A stretch of 64,000 bases of DNA, from positions 558,001 through 622,000 of the forward strand of contig OZ244571.1 in assembly GCA_965217825.1 (NCBI GenBank), read 5' to 3'. This document shows positions 35,267-43,812 of the stretch, piece after piece. The position numbers were made by a program, and so were the translations under genes. The notes under the pieces were generated by a model. That model was not told the origin of the DNA and did no database searches. It worked only from the letters and a program-made list of their open reading frames with translations. How positions within the stretch are numbered: position 1 is the stretch's first letter; every line of letters starts with the position of its first letter. Origin of the DNA: VXNE01 sp965217825. Its GTDB lineage: Bacteria > Pseudomonadota > Gammaproteobacteria > Pseudomonadales > Azotimanducaceae.

Positions 35267-35295
35267 GCTACGGCGTTGGTAATGGACAAGCGCTC

Positions 35296-37272
35296 ATGAG
35301 ATTCCATAGCGAAATTTACGATGTCATCGTCGTCGGCGGCGGACACGCCGGGACCGAAGCCGCGCTGGCGGCGGCGAGGACCGGCGCAACCACGCTATTG
35401 TTGACCCAGAGCATAGAGACCCTCGGGCAGATGTCCTGCAATCCCGCGATAGGCGGCATCGGCAAGAGCCACCTGGTCAAGGAGATCGATGCGATGGGCG
35501 GCGCGATGGCGCTGGCGACGGATGCGGCCGGGATTCAGTTCCGCACGTTGAATGCGAGCAAGGGCGCCGCCGTGCGCGCCACGCGCGCCCAGGCGGACCG
35601 CACGCTCTACCGCAAGGCGATACGCCGCATGCTGGAAACGCAGGAGAACCTCGCCATCTTCCAGCAGTCGGTCGTCGATATCGAGATCCGAAAGGGCCGC
35701 GTCGAGGGCGTCCTGACGGCGATGGGGCTTAAGTTTTCCGCCCCCACCGTCGTGTTGACGACAGGGACATTTCTTGGCGGCCGCATCCATATAGGGTTGG
35801 AGAACCACGCTGGCGGTCGTGCTGGCGACGCTGCTTCCAACGCCCTGGCCGAACGCCTGCGCGCGTTGCCGTTTGCCGTAGACCGGCTCAAGACCGGGAC
35901 GCCGCCGCGAATCGCCGGGGATAGCGTCGACTTCACCCGCATGCAGCCGCAGTGGGGCGACGAACCGCGTCCGGTGATGTCCTTTATGTCGGACGGCCGC
36001 GAGCATCCGCGCCAGGTGGCATGTCACATCGCCGCAACGAACGCGCAAACGCACCAGATCATACGGGGCGGGCTCGACCGCTCGCCGATGTACGCCGGGG
36101 AAATCGAGGGCGTTGGACCTCGCTATTGCCCGTCCATTGAGGACAAGGTAGTGCGTTTCGCCGACCGAACCTCGCACCAGATCTTTGTTGAGCCGGAAGG
36201 CCTCGACACGAACGAACTCTATCCCAACGGCATATCCACGAGCCTGCCCTTCGAAGTGCAGTTCGCGCTGGTCCGGAGCATCGAGGGTTTCGAACAAGCG
36301 CGGATCACCCGGCCGGGCTATGCCATCGAGTACGACTTTTTCGACCCGCGCGGACTCGAACCATCGCTTGAGACAAAGGCGGTTTCGGGGCTTTATTTCG
36401 CTGGTCAGATCAACGGCACGACAGGTTACGAAGAGGCGGCCGCGCAGGGATTGCTGGCGGGGCTGAACGCCGCGCGGAAGGTGGCGGGCAGCAACCCGTG
36501 GACGCCGCAAAGGCACGAGGCCTACATCGGCGTGTTGGTGGACGACCTCGTCACCCTTGGCACGAATGAACCCTACCGCATGTTCAGCAGCCGCGCGGAG
36601 TACCGCCTCCGGCTACGCCAGGACAACGCGGACTTGCGATTGACGCCTGTTGCGAGAGAGCTCGGGCTGGTGGATGGTGAGCGCTGGCGCAAGTTCGAGG
36701 CGAAGCGCGAAGCGATCGGCAGGGCCACGGCGGCACTGAAGGCGGCCTCCCTGACGCCGGGCAGCGAACTTGGCGCGCGGCTCGAAGCCCGATGCGGAGA
36801 AGCCATCGCGAAGGCAACGAACCTGTTCGACTATCTCAAACGCCCCGCCGTGACCGCAGCGGACCTGCGCGCTGTCGAAGCGGTGGATGCGAATATTCCA
36901 TTGGTAGCCCTCGAGCAGGCGGAGGTCCAGGCGAAGTATGACGGCTACATCAAGCGCCAGGATCGAGAGATCGCCAAGGTCAAGGCCCAGGAGGGCGTCG
37001 CTTTGCCCCCCGGGCTCGACTACGAGAATATCGAGGGGCTGTCCAACGAGCTGAAGGAAAAACTCTCGCTGGCGAAGCCGCAGACGCTGGCTCGGGCATC
37101 CCGGATTCCCGGGATTACGCCCGCAGCCCTGTCGCTGCTCCTGATCCATGCGAAGCGGCTCGCCGGACGGCTTGCCGCAGAGCGTGGGAAACCTTTCGGG
37201 CGCGACGGGATTGCCCCTGCCAGAGAAGAACCCCCACCAGTCGGGGAGCGCGCGGCGCGTCGAACCGCGTGA
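35296..37272 (+). CDS. mnmG: tRNA uridine-5-carboxymethylaminomethyl modification enzyme MnmG
   Basis: FAD-dependent partner of MnmE in U34 modification. The 658 residues begin with the dinucleotide-binding motif VIVVGGGHAGTEAALAAAR and carry SCNPAIGGIGKSHLVKEIDA, LKTGTPPRI, and the C-terminal GIEY-type region RIPGITPAALSLL. It is about 30 residues longer than E. coli MnmG because of a polar C-terminal tail. It overlaps rsmG by four bases (GTGA). Confidence 0.97.
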   Translation: MRFHSEIYDVIVVGGGHAGTEAALAAARTGATTLLLTQSIETLGQMSCNPAIGGIGKSHLVKEIDAMGGAMALATDAAGIQFRTLNASKGAAVRATRAQADRTLYRKAIRRMLETQENLAIFQQSVVDIEIRKGRVEGVLTAMGLKFSAPTVVLTTGTFLGGRIHIGLENHAGGRAGDAASNALAERLRALPFAVDRLKTGTPPRIAGDSVDFTRMQPQWGDEPRPVMSFMSDGREHPRQVACHIAATNAQTHQIIRGGLDRSPMYAGEIEGVGPRYCPSIEDKVVRFADRTSHQIFVEPEGLDTNELYPNGISTSLPFEVQFALVRSIEGFEQARITRPGYAIEYDFFDPRGLEPSLETKAVSGLYFAGQINGTTGYEEAAAQGLLAGLNAARKVAGSNPWTPQRHEAYIGVLVDDLVTLGTNEPYRMFSSRAEYRLRLRQDNADLRLTPVARELGLVDGERWRKFEAKREAIGRATAALKAASLTPGSELGARLEARCGEAIAKATNLFDYLKRPAVTAADLRAVEAVDANIPLVALEQAEVQAKYDGYIKRQDREIAKVKAQEGVALPPGLDYENIEGLSNELKEKLSLAKPQTLARASRIPGITPAALSLLLIHAKRLAGRLAAERGKPFGRDGIAPAREEPPPVGERAARRTA

Positions 37273-37856
37273 ATCTCGACGCGCGCGCTCGAATGCGTCT
37301 CGATGCGTTCAGCGAGCTCGTTCGGCGTTGGAACCCCGCCCATAGGCTCGTCAGCCGGCGGGACGCGAACCGCCTCGAAACGCGGCACATCGCGGACAGC
37401 TTGTCCCTGGTGCCGTGGGTCGAAGGAGCGCGGCTTGCGGATGTCGGCTCGGGTGCCGGGTTCCCGGGCATCCCGCTGGCGATCGTCGGGCCGCAGTGGC
37501 AGGTAACCTTGGTGGAGCGCAGCGGAAAGAAGGCTCGATTCTTGCGCCAGGTGCTGATTGAACTGGATATCGAAAACGCCGAGGTCGTGCTGGAGGATGC
37601 CCGCCAGTTCAACCCTCACACGCCGTTCGACACCGTCACTGTCCGCGCGGTGGCGAAGCCGACAATGGCCTGGGAGATCGCGCGGCGCCTCCTGCGGCCA
37701 CAGGGGTGCGCGTTGTTGCAGTCTTCGTCTTCCCTGGCAGGACTCGCTTTCCCGGGGGGGCGAATCCGGCGCGCCGAGGCGGTGGTCGTGGGCGTCGGCG
37801 AACCGCTGCGGCACATAACGGAAGTCCAACGCCTGGACGTCCCATGCACGTCATAG
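37269..37856 (+). CDS. rsmG: 16S rRNA (guanine-527-N7)-methyltransferase RsmG
   Basis: Methylates G527 of 16S rRNA with SAM. The 195 residues contain NPAHRLVSRRDANRLETRHI, IADSLSLVPWV, and the SAM motif LADVGSGAGFPGIPLAI followed by TLVERSGKKARFLRQV. GTG start coupled to the mnmG stop. Its end overlaps parA by 13 bases, so the modification genes and parA share a transcript. Confidence 0.95.
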   Translation: MNLDARARMRLDAFSELVRRWNPAHRLVSRRDANRLETRHIADSLSLVPWVEGARLADVGSGAGFPGIPLAIVGPQWQVTLVERSGKKARFLRQVLIELDIENAEVVLEDARQFNPHTPFDTVTVRAVAKPTMAWEIARRLLRPQGCALLQSSSSLAGLAFPGGRIRRAEAVVVGVGEPLRHITEVQRLDVPCTS

Positions 37857-38611
37857 CGGTGGCGAACCAGAAGGGCGGGGTCGGCAAGACGACAACCAGC
37901 GTCAACCTGTCTGCATCCCTCGCGCTGTCCGGGGCGCGCATGCTCCTTATCGATCTCGACCCGCAAGGCAACGCGACGATAGGTTGCGGAATCGACAAGG
38001 AGGCGCCTGGCAAATCGACCTGCGAATGGCTTTTGGGCGAGGTCCCATTGGAAGACATCGCGGTCGAATGCATGGCGGGCATCGCCCTGGCGCCTTCCAA
38101 CGCGGACCTGACGGCGGCGGAGGTCCAACTGATGGCCGTCGAGGATCGCGTCGGGCGCCTGCGCGAGCGCCTTGCCCCGGCTTCGCCCTGGTTCGACTAC
38201 GTCATCATCGACTGTCCGCCCGCGCTCAACATACTGACGGTGAACGCGTTGATGGCCGCCGACAGTGTGCTCATCCCCACGCAGTGCGAATACTATGCCC
38301 TGGAGGGCCTGGTGGCGCTGCTCGACACTATCGCGGGGGCGCGCGAGCGCGGCAACCCGGGGCTGGCGATAGAAGGCGTCTTGCGGACGATGTACGACCC
38401 GCGGGTCCGTCTGACGCTTGAAGTGTCTCGCCAGTTGATCGACCACTTCGGCGAACAGGTGTTCCGCACGGTCATACCGCGCAACGTTCGATTGGCGGAG
38501 GCGCCGAGCCACGGGCTCCCGGCGATCTTCTACGACCGGCGCTCGAGTGGTGCCACGGCCTACATGGCGCTGGCGGCAGAAGTTGCCGCCAAGCGGGCAG
38601 CCTCGCCCTAG
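37844..38611 (+). CDS. parA: Chromosome partitioning ATPase ParA (Soj)
   Basis: A deviant-Walker ATPase that moves ParB-parS complexes. The 255 residues start MHVIAVANQKGGVGKTTTSV, with LLIDLDPQGNATIG and YVIIDCPPALNILTVNAL as the A' and B motifs. The short N-terminus is typical of chromosomal ParA. Its partner parB is normally next, but here parB is 14.5 kb downstream beyond an accessory block. Confidence 0.95.
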   Translation: MHVIAVANQKGGVGKTTTSVNLSASLALSGARMLLIDLDPQGNATIGCGIDKEAPGKSTCEWLLGEVPLEDIAVECMAGIALAPSNADLTAAEVQLMAVEDRVGRLRERLAPASPWFDYVIIDCPPALNILTVNALMAADSVLIPTQCEYYALEGLVALLDTIAGARERGNPGLAIEGVLRTMYDPRVRLTLEVSRQLIDHFGEQVFRTVIPRNVRLAEAPSHGLPAIFYDRRSSGATAYMALAAEVAAKRAASP

Positions 38612-38671
38612 CCTAGCGAGCGCTCCCGCTTGGTGCGGACAGGTGGTTCGAGGAACTACAATCGCGTCGAT

Positions 38672-39370
38672 ATGACAGTAGGTTGGAGCCGTGCCGTGAA
38701 AGGATTTGCGCCGCTCGCGTTCGAGGAGCGTCCTGTGGCCGAGATGAGCGTCCGGGCTGAGCAGTTCTACCAACTCATGCGCCGCCGCCGTACGGTACGC
38801 GACTTTTCTGACCGCGAGATCCCCCGGGATGTTGTCGAGCATGCGCTTCTGACCGCCGGAAGCGCGCCGAGCGGCGCCCACCGCCAGCCCTGGCACTTCG
38901 TGGTGGTTGCCGACTCTGCGAAGAAGGCCGCGATCCGGGAAGCTGCCGAACGCGAGGAGCGCGCGTTCTACGGCCGCCGCGCGTCGAAGGAGTGGCTCGA
39001 TGCGCTTGCCCCGCTCGGCACCGACGCCAACAAGCCGTTTCTTACCACGGCCCCGGTACTGATCGCCGTATTCCTGCGACGATTCAGTTTCGTCCCGGGT
39101 AGCGGGAGGGACGGAAGGAAACGCCTGAAAAACTACTACACGTCCGAGTCCGTGGGCATCGCCACCGGCCTGCTGATCGCCGCGCTCCACAACGCGGGCC
39201 TCGCGACGCTGACCCACACGCCGAGCCCGATGCGGTTCCTGAATACGTTGCTCGACCGGCCGCGGGACGAACGGCCCTATGTCCTGGTCGTTATCGGTTA
39301 TCCCGCGCCTGACCCGCAGGTCCCGGTGCTGGAACGCCACGGATTGGGGGAGCTTGCGACGTTTGTGTGA
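38672..39370 (+). CDS. Nitroreductase-fold flavoprotein, iodotyrosine-deiodinase-like
   Basis: A 232-residue FMN-binding nitroreductase-superfamily protein. The FMN-binding arginines are in QLMRRRRTVRDFS and the cofactor loop is TAGSAPSGAHRQPWHFVVV. YYTSESVGIATGLLIAALHN and the spacing resemble bacterial homologues of iodotyrosine deiodinase (IYD) rather than classic nitroreductases. The start is uncertain (ATG 38672 chosen; ATG 38744 possible). It lies 60 bases after parA. A degraded copy of its last 35 codons follows 500 bases downstream. Substrate unknown; reductive dehalogenation is a family-based guess. Confidence 0.8.
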   Translation: MTVGWSRAVKGFAPLAFEERPVAEMSVRAEQFYQLMRRRRTVRDFSDREIPRDVVEHALLTAGSAPSGAHRQPWHFVVVADSAKKAAIREAAEREERAFYGRRASKEWLDALAPLGTDANKPFLTTAPVLIAVFLRRFSFVPGSGRDGRKRLKNYYTSESVGIATGLLIAALHNAGLATLTHTPSPMRFLNTLLDRPRDERPYVLVVIGYPAPDPQVPVLERHGLGELATFV

Positions 39371-39414
39371 CGGGACCTCGGGACACACCGCTGCTGGACT
39401 AGCAGATCGAGCCA

Positions 39415-39645
39415 CTATCCAGCAGGATCGCCTCGATGCTGTAGCCTTCTCAGAACCTTGGCCCTGAGTAGACGAACTACCGGCGTGAAAGGGACCGTGA
39501 CCCCATCACGAGCCTCCGTGATGCCGGTTGGCTCGTGCGTTACGCGAATTAGTAGTTTCCCAGGAACCTGAGATTTCAGAATGTCTACTCTCAGGCCGTC
39601 TCGTTTGTTGATGTGTCCGCCATTGGGCCGCGCGGGAACCTCCAT
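39415..39645 (-). CDS. Small hypothetical protein (doubtful)
   Basis: A 76-residue reading frame on the minus strand in the gap between the flavoprotein gene and its fragment. It is rich in arginine and lysine (GGHINKRDGLRVDILK, LLIRVTHEPTGI). TATAGT (39655-39660, minus strand) lies seven bases before the ATG, which would make a leaderless message, and no ribosome binding site is evident. I do not recognise a family. The frame could be real or chance. Confidence 0.35.
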   Translation of the reverse strand: MEVPARPNGGHINKRDGLRVDILKSQVPGKLLIRVTHEPTGITEARDGVTVPFTPVVRLLRAKVLRRLQHRGDPAG

Positions 39646-39760
39646 TGCCGTGACTATAGCGTTCGTTCTCGTGAGTTGGAATGCATTGTTTCGAAACTAA
39701 ACGCAGCGCACGTCCATGGTCAGCGGGCCCCTTTCCGGTTGTCGCGGCGCGGGGTCGCGA

Positions 39761-39878
39761 GACGAACGTCCCTATGTGCTGGTCGTTGCCGGTTATCCCG
39801 CGCCTGACGCGCAGGTCCCCGTTCTGGAACGCTATGGATTGGGGGAGCTTGCGACGTTTGTGTGACGGGACATCGGGA
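39761..39878 (+). pseudogene. Decayed duplicate of the 3' end of the flavoprotein gene
   Basis: From GACGAACG to the stop at 39863-39865 and 13 bases past it, this matches 39266-39383 with only scattered substitutions. It still reads ERPYVLVVAGYPAPDAQVPV in phase but has no upstream gene body. It is a partial tandem duplication or the remnant of a second copy. The 519-base region 39371-39889 otherwise holds only the doubtful small frame on the minus strand. Confidence 0.8.
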
Positions 39879-39889
39879 ACCGGTGTCGG

Positions 39890-40852
39890 CTAGCCGCGTC
39901 GCGCCTTGTGGATCTTCGCCATCAGCGCGAACAACCCTGCCGGTCCGGCGCTGGGTGCTGCGTCTCCGAACTCGCGATAGAGCGTTGCGACGTTGACGAC
40001 GATGCGTTCGCCGTCCCCCCACGAATCGTAGTCCGTCATGGAGATGTCCATGGCGGCGTCGTAGATCGGCATGCCGGCGTCGAACCGTTTCCGTGCCTCG
40101 TCGCGCACATAGACGAGATAGTCCCGAACCGCCCGGACACCGCGATGATCCGTGATCGGGCCATGTCCGGGAACGATCGTTTCGAGATCGAGGCCAAGCA
40201 TGTAGTCGCAGGCGTCAATCCAGTTGCTTGACGGGCCGGCCCAGAGGATCGGATGGCCCTCCACGAACAGGATGTCGCCGGTGAACATCAGCTTGTCCGC
40301 GGGGACATGGACGAGAATATCGCCCCGGGTATGGCAAGGGCCTACCTGCTTGAGCACGATGTCCTTGTCGCCACAGGCGACCCGCAGCGTGTCCTCGAAG
40401 GTACGGGTTGGTAGCGTCTGCCGTATGTTTTCGAAGTCGAAGGCGCGAAAGCAATACTGGAGGAACTCGCCGACCTCCCCCATATCCGGCGCGTGCCGCA
40501 TCATCTCGGCGAGTCGTTCGGGCGATTCGCTGGCGAGTTCCTCCGCAGTCGCCCTGGACGATATGATCTCGGCGTCCGCGACGAGTTCGTTGCCATTGCA
40601 GTGGTCGCCATTGGCGTGCGTATTGACGAGAGTGTCGATGTGGGCCGCCGCGCGCTCGGCGGCGCGCATGGCATTGAGCATTTCGTGGGTCAGCCTGACG
40701 TCGAACAGGGTATCGACAAGCAGCGCTTCGCCTTGGGAAACGATCAGCCCGGCGTTGCTCCAGCCCCAGCCACCGTCGGGTTGCAGCCACGCGTAGCCGC
40801 CGGACCCGAGATCATGCAAGCCGCGGTTGAAAGGCTTGATTCCGAGAGACAT
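39890..40852 (-). CDS. MBL-fold metallo-hydrolase with variant metal motif
   Basis: A 320-residue metallo-beta-lactamase-fold protein. The first metal motif is NTHANGDHCNGN, so the usual HxHxDH is H79-A-N81-G-D83-H84, with asparagine replacing the second histidine. Later ligand motifs are GPCHTRGDILVH, FTGDILF and VPGHGP. ATG at 40852 has an excellent GGAGG. It is monocistronic and divergent from the DUF1538 operon. Substrate unknown; the fold covers thioesterases, lactonases and others. Confidence 0.82.
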   Translation of the reverse strand: MSLGIKPFNRGLHDLGSGGYAWLQPDGGWGWSNAGLIVSQGEALLVDTLFDVRLTHEMLNAMRAAERAAAHIDTLVNTHANGDHCNGNELVADAEIISSRATAEELASESPERLAEMMRHAPDMGEVGEFLQYCFRAFDFENIRQTLPTRTFEDTLRVACGDKDIVLKQVGPCHTRGDILVHVPADKLMFTGDILFVEGHPILWAGPSSNWIDACDYMLGLDLETIVPGHGPITDHRGVRAVRDYLVYVRDEARKRFDAGMPIYDAAMDISMTDYDSWGDGERIVVNVATLYREFGDAAPSAGPAGLFALMAKIHKARRG

Positions 40853-41009
40853 GGCGCCTCCTTTCGTTACATGCAATGGTCCCCCGATAATGCGACAAGT
40901 CTCCTGTCTGCGGAAGGGTCGCGTCGTGCCATGCACACGATTGGCGAATTTTCATCTTTCGGCTGAAAACCGGGGCTATACTCGGCGCGCCGATGGGTAA
41001 AGCGTCGCG

Positions 41010-41741
41010 ATGAAGGTTCTGGGCCTGGTGTGGCGGCGCGCCAGCGGCGCCTTGCGCGATTTGTCGCCCATCATCGCGGTCATCGCGTTCTTCCAGATCG
41101 TTGTCCTGCAACAGCCATTTCCCGATCTCGCCAATGTCGTCGTCGGGCTGATTTGCGTGATCGCCGGGCTCACGCTCTTCATTCAGGGCTTGGAGAGCGG
41201 TCTCTTTCCCCTTGGCGAAGCGATCGCGCAGGCGTTCGCGCGCAAGGGCAGCACGACCGCCCTCCTGACGTTCGCGTTTTGCCTGGGATTCGGCACGACG
41301 GTGGCCGAGCCGGCGTTGATCGCGATTGCTGCGGAAGCGGCCGAGGTCGCGGCGGAAGCGGGTGTCATAGCATCGAACGCCGCGGCGCAGAAAGCATACG
41401 CGTTCAATTTGCGCATGGTGGTGGCGGTTTCCGTCGGCGTGGCCATCGTGCTGGGCGTGTTGCGCATCCTTATGGGGTGGCCGATCCACCGTCTGATCAT
41501 CGGCGGATACGTGCTCGTGACGATCATGACCGCTTTCGCCCCGGACGAGATCATCGGTATCGCCTACGACTCCGGGGGCGTTACGACCAGCACGGTTACG
41601 GTGCCCCTGGTTACCGCCCTCGGCGTGGGTTTGGCGATGTCCATCCGCGGGCGCAACCCCATGGTAGACGGCTTCGGCCTGATCGCGTTCGCAAGCCTGA
41701 CGCCCATGATTTTCGTGCTCGTCTATGGGATGGTGGCGTAG
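41010..41741 (+). CDS. DUF1538 membrane protein, first subunit (UmpA/UmpB-like)
   Basis: A 243-residue integral membrane protein with about seven hydrophobic segments. DUF1538 hallmarks are LRDLSPIIAVIAFFQ, GLTLFIQGLESGLFPLGE, GFGTTVAEPAL and IAYDSGGVTTSTVTVP. A DUF1538 pair, UmpAB, has been reported as a two-component Na+/H+ antiporter in Halomonas. It forms an operon with a second DUF1538 gene three bases later, then a PII-like and a CBS protein. An upstream TATACT at 40977 may be a -10 element, but no good -35 is seen. Confidence 0.85.
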   Translation: MKVLGLVWRRASGALRDLSPIIAVIAFFQIVVLQQPFPDLANVVVGLICVIAGLTLFIQGLESGLFPLGEAIAQAFARKGSTTALLTFAFCLGFGTTVAEPALIAIAAEAAEVAAEAGVIASNAAAQKAYAFNLRMVVAVSVGVAIVLGVLRILMGWPIHRLIIGGYVLVTIMTAFAPDEIIGIAYDSGGVTTSTVTVPLVTALGVGLAMSIRGRNPMVDGFGLIAFASLTPMIFVLVYGMVA

Positions 41742-41744
41742 GCG

Positions 41745-42560
41745 ATGGAGTTCCTGGGCGACTTGGTCATGACCGCATTTCACACGATGCGCGACCTGGC
41801 GCCCATCATCGTCATCCTGGTGGTGTTTCAGGTCGCCGTACTACGCCGCAACCTGCCAAATCTGCGACGCATGATTGCAGGGTTCGTCTGTGTGCTATTG
41901 GGACTGACGCTGTTCCTGATCGGGCTTGAAGACGCGTTGTTTCCCATCGGCGAGACGATGGCGCGACAGCTCACGGCGGCGGACGCGATCGGATCTACGG
42001 ACCCTGACCGGGGCGTCATCTGGACCGACTATCTGCTGGTATATGCGTTCGCGGCCGCGATCGGCTTTGCGACCACGGTGGCGGAACCTTCGCTGATTGC
42101 GGTCGCGCTGAAGGCGGAGGAAGTATCGGGAGGTTCGGTGGGCGCCTGGGGATTGCGCATCGCCGTGGCCGTGGGCGTCGCCCTGGGTGTGGCGCTGGGA
42201 TGCTTTCGTATCGTTACGGGCACGCCGCTGCCCTGGTACATCATCGCGGCCTACGTCGTGGTGATCGCGCAAACGTTTGGCTCAAGCCGGACCATCGTTC
42301 CGCTTGCGTACGACAGCGGCGGCGTCACCACGTCCACGGTCACGGTGCCCGTGGTCGCTGCCCTGGGTCTTGGCCTTGCCGCGAACGTTCCGGGACGCAG
42401 CCCGCTGATCGACGGATTCGGCCTGATTGCGTTTGCGAGCGTCTTCCCCATCATATCCGTGTTGGGGTATGCGATGGTCGCCTACTGGGTGAGGCGCAGG
42501 CGCATCATGAAACGAAGGAAACACCGAAAAGTCATGCAAATGGAGGGCTTGAAGCCATGA
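41745..42560 (+). CDS. DUF1538 membrane protein, second subunit
   Basis: A 271-residue paralogue of the preceding gene with the same block order: MRDLAPIIVILVVFQ, GLTLFLIGLEDALFPIGE, GFATTVAEPSL and LAYDSGGVTTSTVTVP. The C-terminus is extended by a basic tail (RRRRIMKRRKHRKV) likely on the cytoplasmic face. Two related subunits of this kind are expected to form a heteromeric transporter. The stop overlaps the PII-like gene (ATGA). Confidence 0.85.
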   Translation: MEFLGDLVMTAFHTMRDLAPIIVILVVFQVAVLRRNLPNLRRMIAGFVCVLLGLTLFLIGLEDALFPIGETMARQLTAADAIGSTDPDRGVIWTDYLLVYAFAAAIGFATTVAEPSLIAVALKAEEVSGGSVGAWGLRIAVAVGVALGVALGCFRIVTGTPLPWYIIAAYVVVIAQTFGSSRTIVPLAYDSGGVTTSTVTVPVVAALGLGLAANVPGRSPLIDGFGLIAFASVFPIISVLGYAMVAYWVRRRRIMKRRKHRKVMQMEGLKP

Positions 42561-42907
42561 GAATGAAGCTGATCGTCGCCCTGGTCAACGACGACAAGAC
42601 TGACACGGTGATCGAGGCCGCGCGCGCTGGCGGCGCCACCGGGGTTACGATCATCACTAGTGTGCGTGGGGAAGGGCTCGCGCCGAAGCGATCCTTCTTC
42701 GGCCTGGATCTGACTGCGCGCGGGAACGTCGTTCTGTTCCTGGTCGTTGAGACTCGGGCGCGGGACATCCTCGAACAGATCCGTAGCGCGGGGCGCTTTG
42801 ACGAGGAGCCGGGTGCCGGCGTGGCCTTTCAGATCGCCATTGAGGATGCGGTAGGACTGTCGTCGCAACTGTCGGCAATGCGCGAAAGATTGGAGGAGGA
42901 ACTATGA
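42557..42907 (+). CDS. PII-like signalling protein
   Basis: A 116-residue protein of the nitrogen-regulatory PII fold (KLIVALVNDDKTDTVIEAAR, GATGVTIITSVRGEG, FQIAIEDAVG). The T-loop region has no tyrosine equivalent to the uridylylated residue of GlnB, so regulation by uridylylation is unlikely. It is coupled to the DUF1538 gene before it and the CBS gene after it by four-base overlaps, which suggests it senses a ligand and gates the transporter. That role is inference. Confidence 0.8.
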   Translation: MRMKLIVALVNDDKTDTVIEAARAGGATGVTIITSVRGEGLAPKRSFFGLDLTARGNVVLFLVVETRARDILEQIRSAGRFDEEPGAGVAFQIAIEDAVGLSSQLSAMRERLEEEL

Positions 42908-43305
42908 GCGAGGAGCGCGAAGCCCGGGTCGAGGGCGCCATGGTCAAGGACCTTTACAGCATCGATGGCCTGGCCACGGTCAGTGAAGCCATGCAGATGA
43001 TGAAGCGGCACCACGTCAGTTCGCTCGTGGTCGACCGGCGTGACGCGGATGATGAAGTGGGGCTTGTCGAGGTGGCGGATATAGCGAAGGAGGTGATTGG
43101 CCGGAACCGCGCTCCGGGCCGGGTCAGCGTCTATGAGGTGATGACGAAGCCGGTAGTGACACTGCCCCCGGACATGCTCGTGCGCTACGCAGTGCGGCTG
43201 CTGGCCCAGTTGGGCGTGTCGCGCGCCGTGGTCGTGGACGAAGCGCGCAATGCCGTGGGCATGGTGACCTTGCGCGACTTGATCTTGGGGCGTCGAGAGG
43301 AGTGA
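42904..43305 (+). CDS. CBS-domain protein
   Basis: A 133-residue protein made of two CBS motifs (VEGAMVKDLYSIDGLATVSE and YEVMTKPVVTLPPDMLVRYA, each followed by a V-V-D strand). Such pairs bind adenine nucleotides. It is the fourth gene of the DUF1538 operon, overlapping the PII-like gene by four bases, and may couple transport to energy charge. It ends 43 bases from a convergent pseudogene. Confidence 0.85.
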   Translation: MSEEREARVEGAMVKDLYSIDGLATVSEAMQMMKRHHVSSLVVDRRDADDEVGLVEVADIAKEVIGRNRAPGRVSVYEVMTKPVVTLPPDMLVRYAVRLLAQLGVSRAVVVDEARNAVGMVTLRDLILGRREE

Positions 43306-43348
43306 CCGGTTCGCTTACGGCGATCCTTGAAGTCGGAGTCGCAGCAAC

Positions 43349-43796
43349 CTACAACGGCGGTTCGTGGAACATGCTGGTGCGCCCTCCGTCAATCACGAGG
43401 TCGTGGCAATTCACGTACCGGCCTTCGTCGCTCGCGAGGTAGAGCGCGCCCCTCGCGACATCGATCGCGGCTCCGGCGCGCGGCAGCGGCACATGGCGGG
43501 ATAGACGATCCTGAACTTGCCGGAGCCGCGTCTCGGTTTCTTCGGGGCGGGAGGGCTGTTCCGGGGATACGTATCGCCAGAAGATAGGCGTTGATATCGG
43601 CTTCGAACATGACGTCGGCCTTGACGAATATCGCGCTAGCGCCCAACCGTTTCGCCACGGCCTCACCCCTCTCCACCGAGCGCCCCGTGAGCACCACGGC
43701 GGCGCCCTCATCGACGAATAGTTGCGCTGTAGCCTCGCCGATCCCGCTGCTGCCGCCGGTAATGACGGCGACCTTGTCCCTTAGTCTCTCGCCCAC
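43349..43796 (-). pseudogene. Short-chain dehydrogenase pseudogene (internal deletion and frame change)
   Basis: The first 70 codons form a normal SDR start (DKVAVITGGSSGIGEATAQ, VKADVMFEADINAYL) and the last 40 codons a normal SDR end (DVARGALYLASDEGRYVNCH, DLVIDGG), but they are in different frames. The middle third, including the NNAG and YxxxK catalytic parts, is missing. The join is near 43580. It is the distal gene of the ferritin-like operon, 16 bases after the zinc-ribbon gene. Confidence 0.85.
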
Positions 43797-43812
43797 TGGA
43801 TCCCTCGCGAAG

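Noticed and set aside
38630..38662. TTGGTG ... TACAAT as a promoter for the flavoprotein gene
   Set aside because: The spacer is 21 bases, too long for sigma70, and the -35 match is poor.
37616..39415. Long minus-strand frame (599 codons) opposite rsmG, parA and the flavoprotein gene
   Set aside because: Low-complexity arginine-rich translation with no motifs, overlapping strong family matches on the other strand; a shadow of high-GC coding.
40941..40982. Promoter for the DUF1538 operon
   Set aside because: A TATACT -10 is present at 40977-40982, but no acceptable -35 lies at the right distance.
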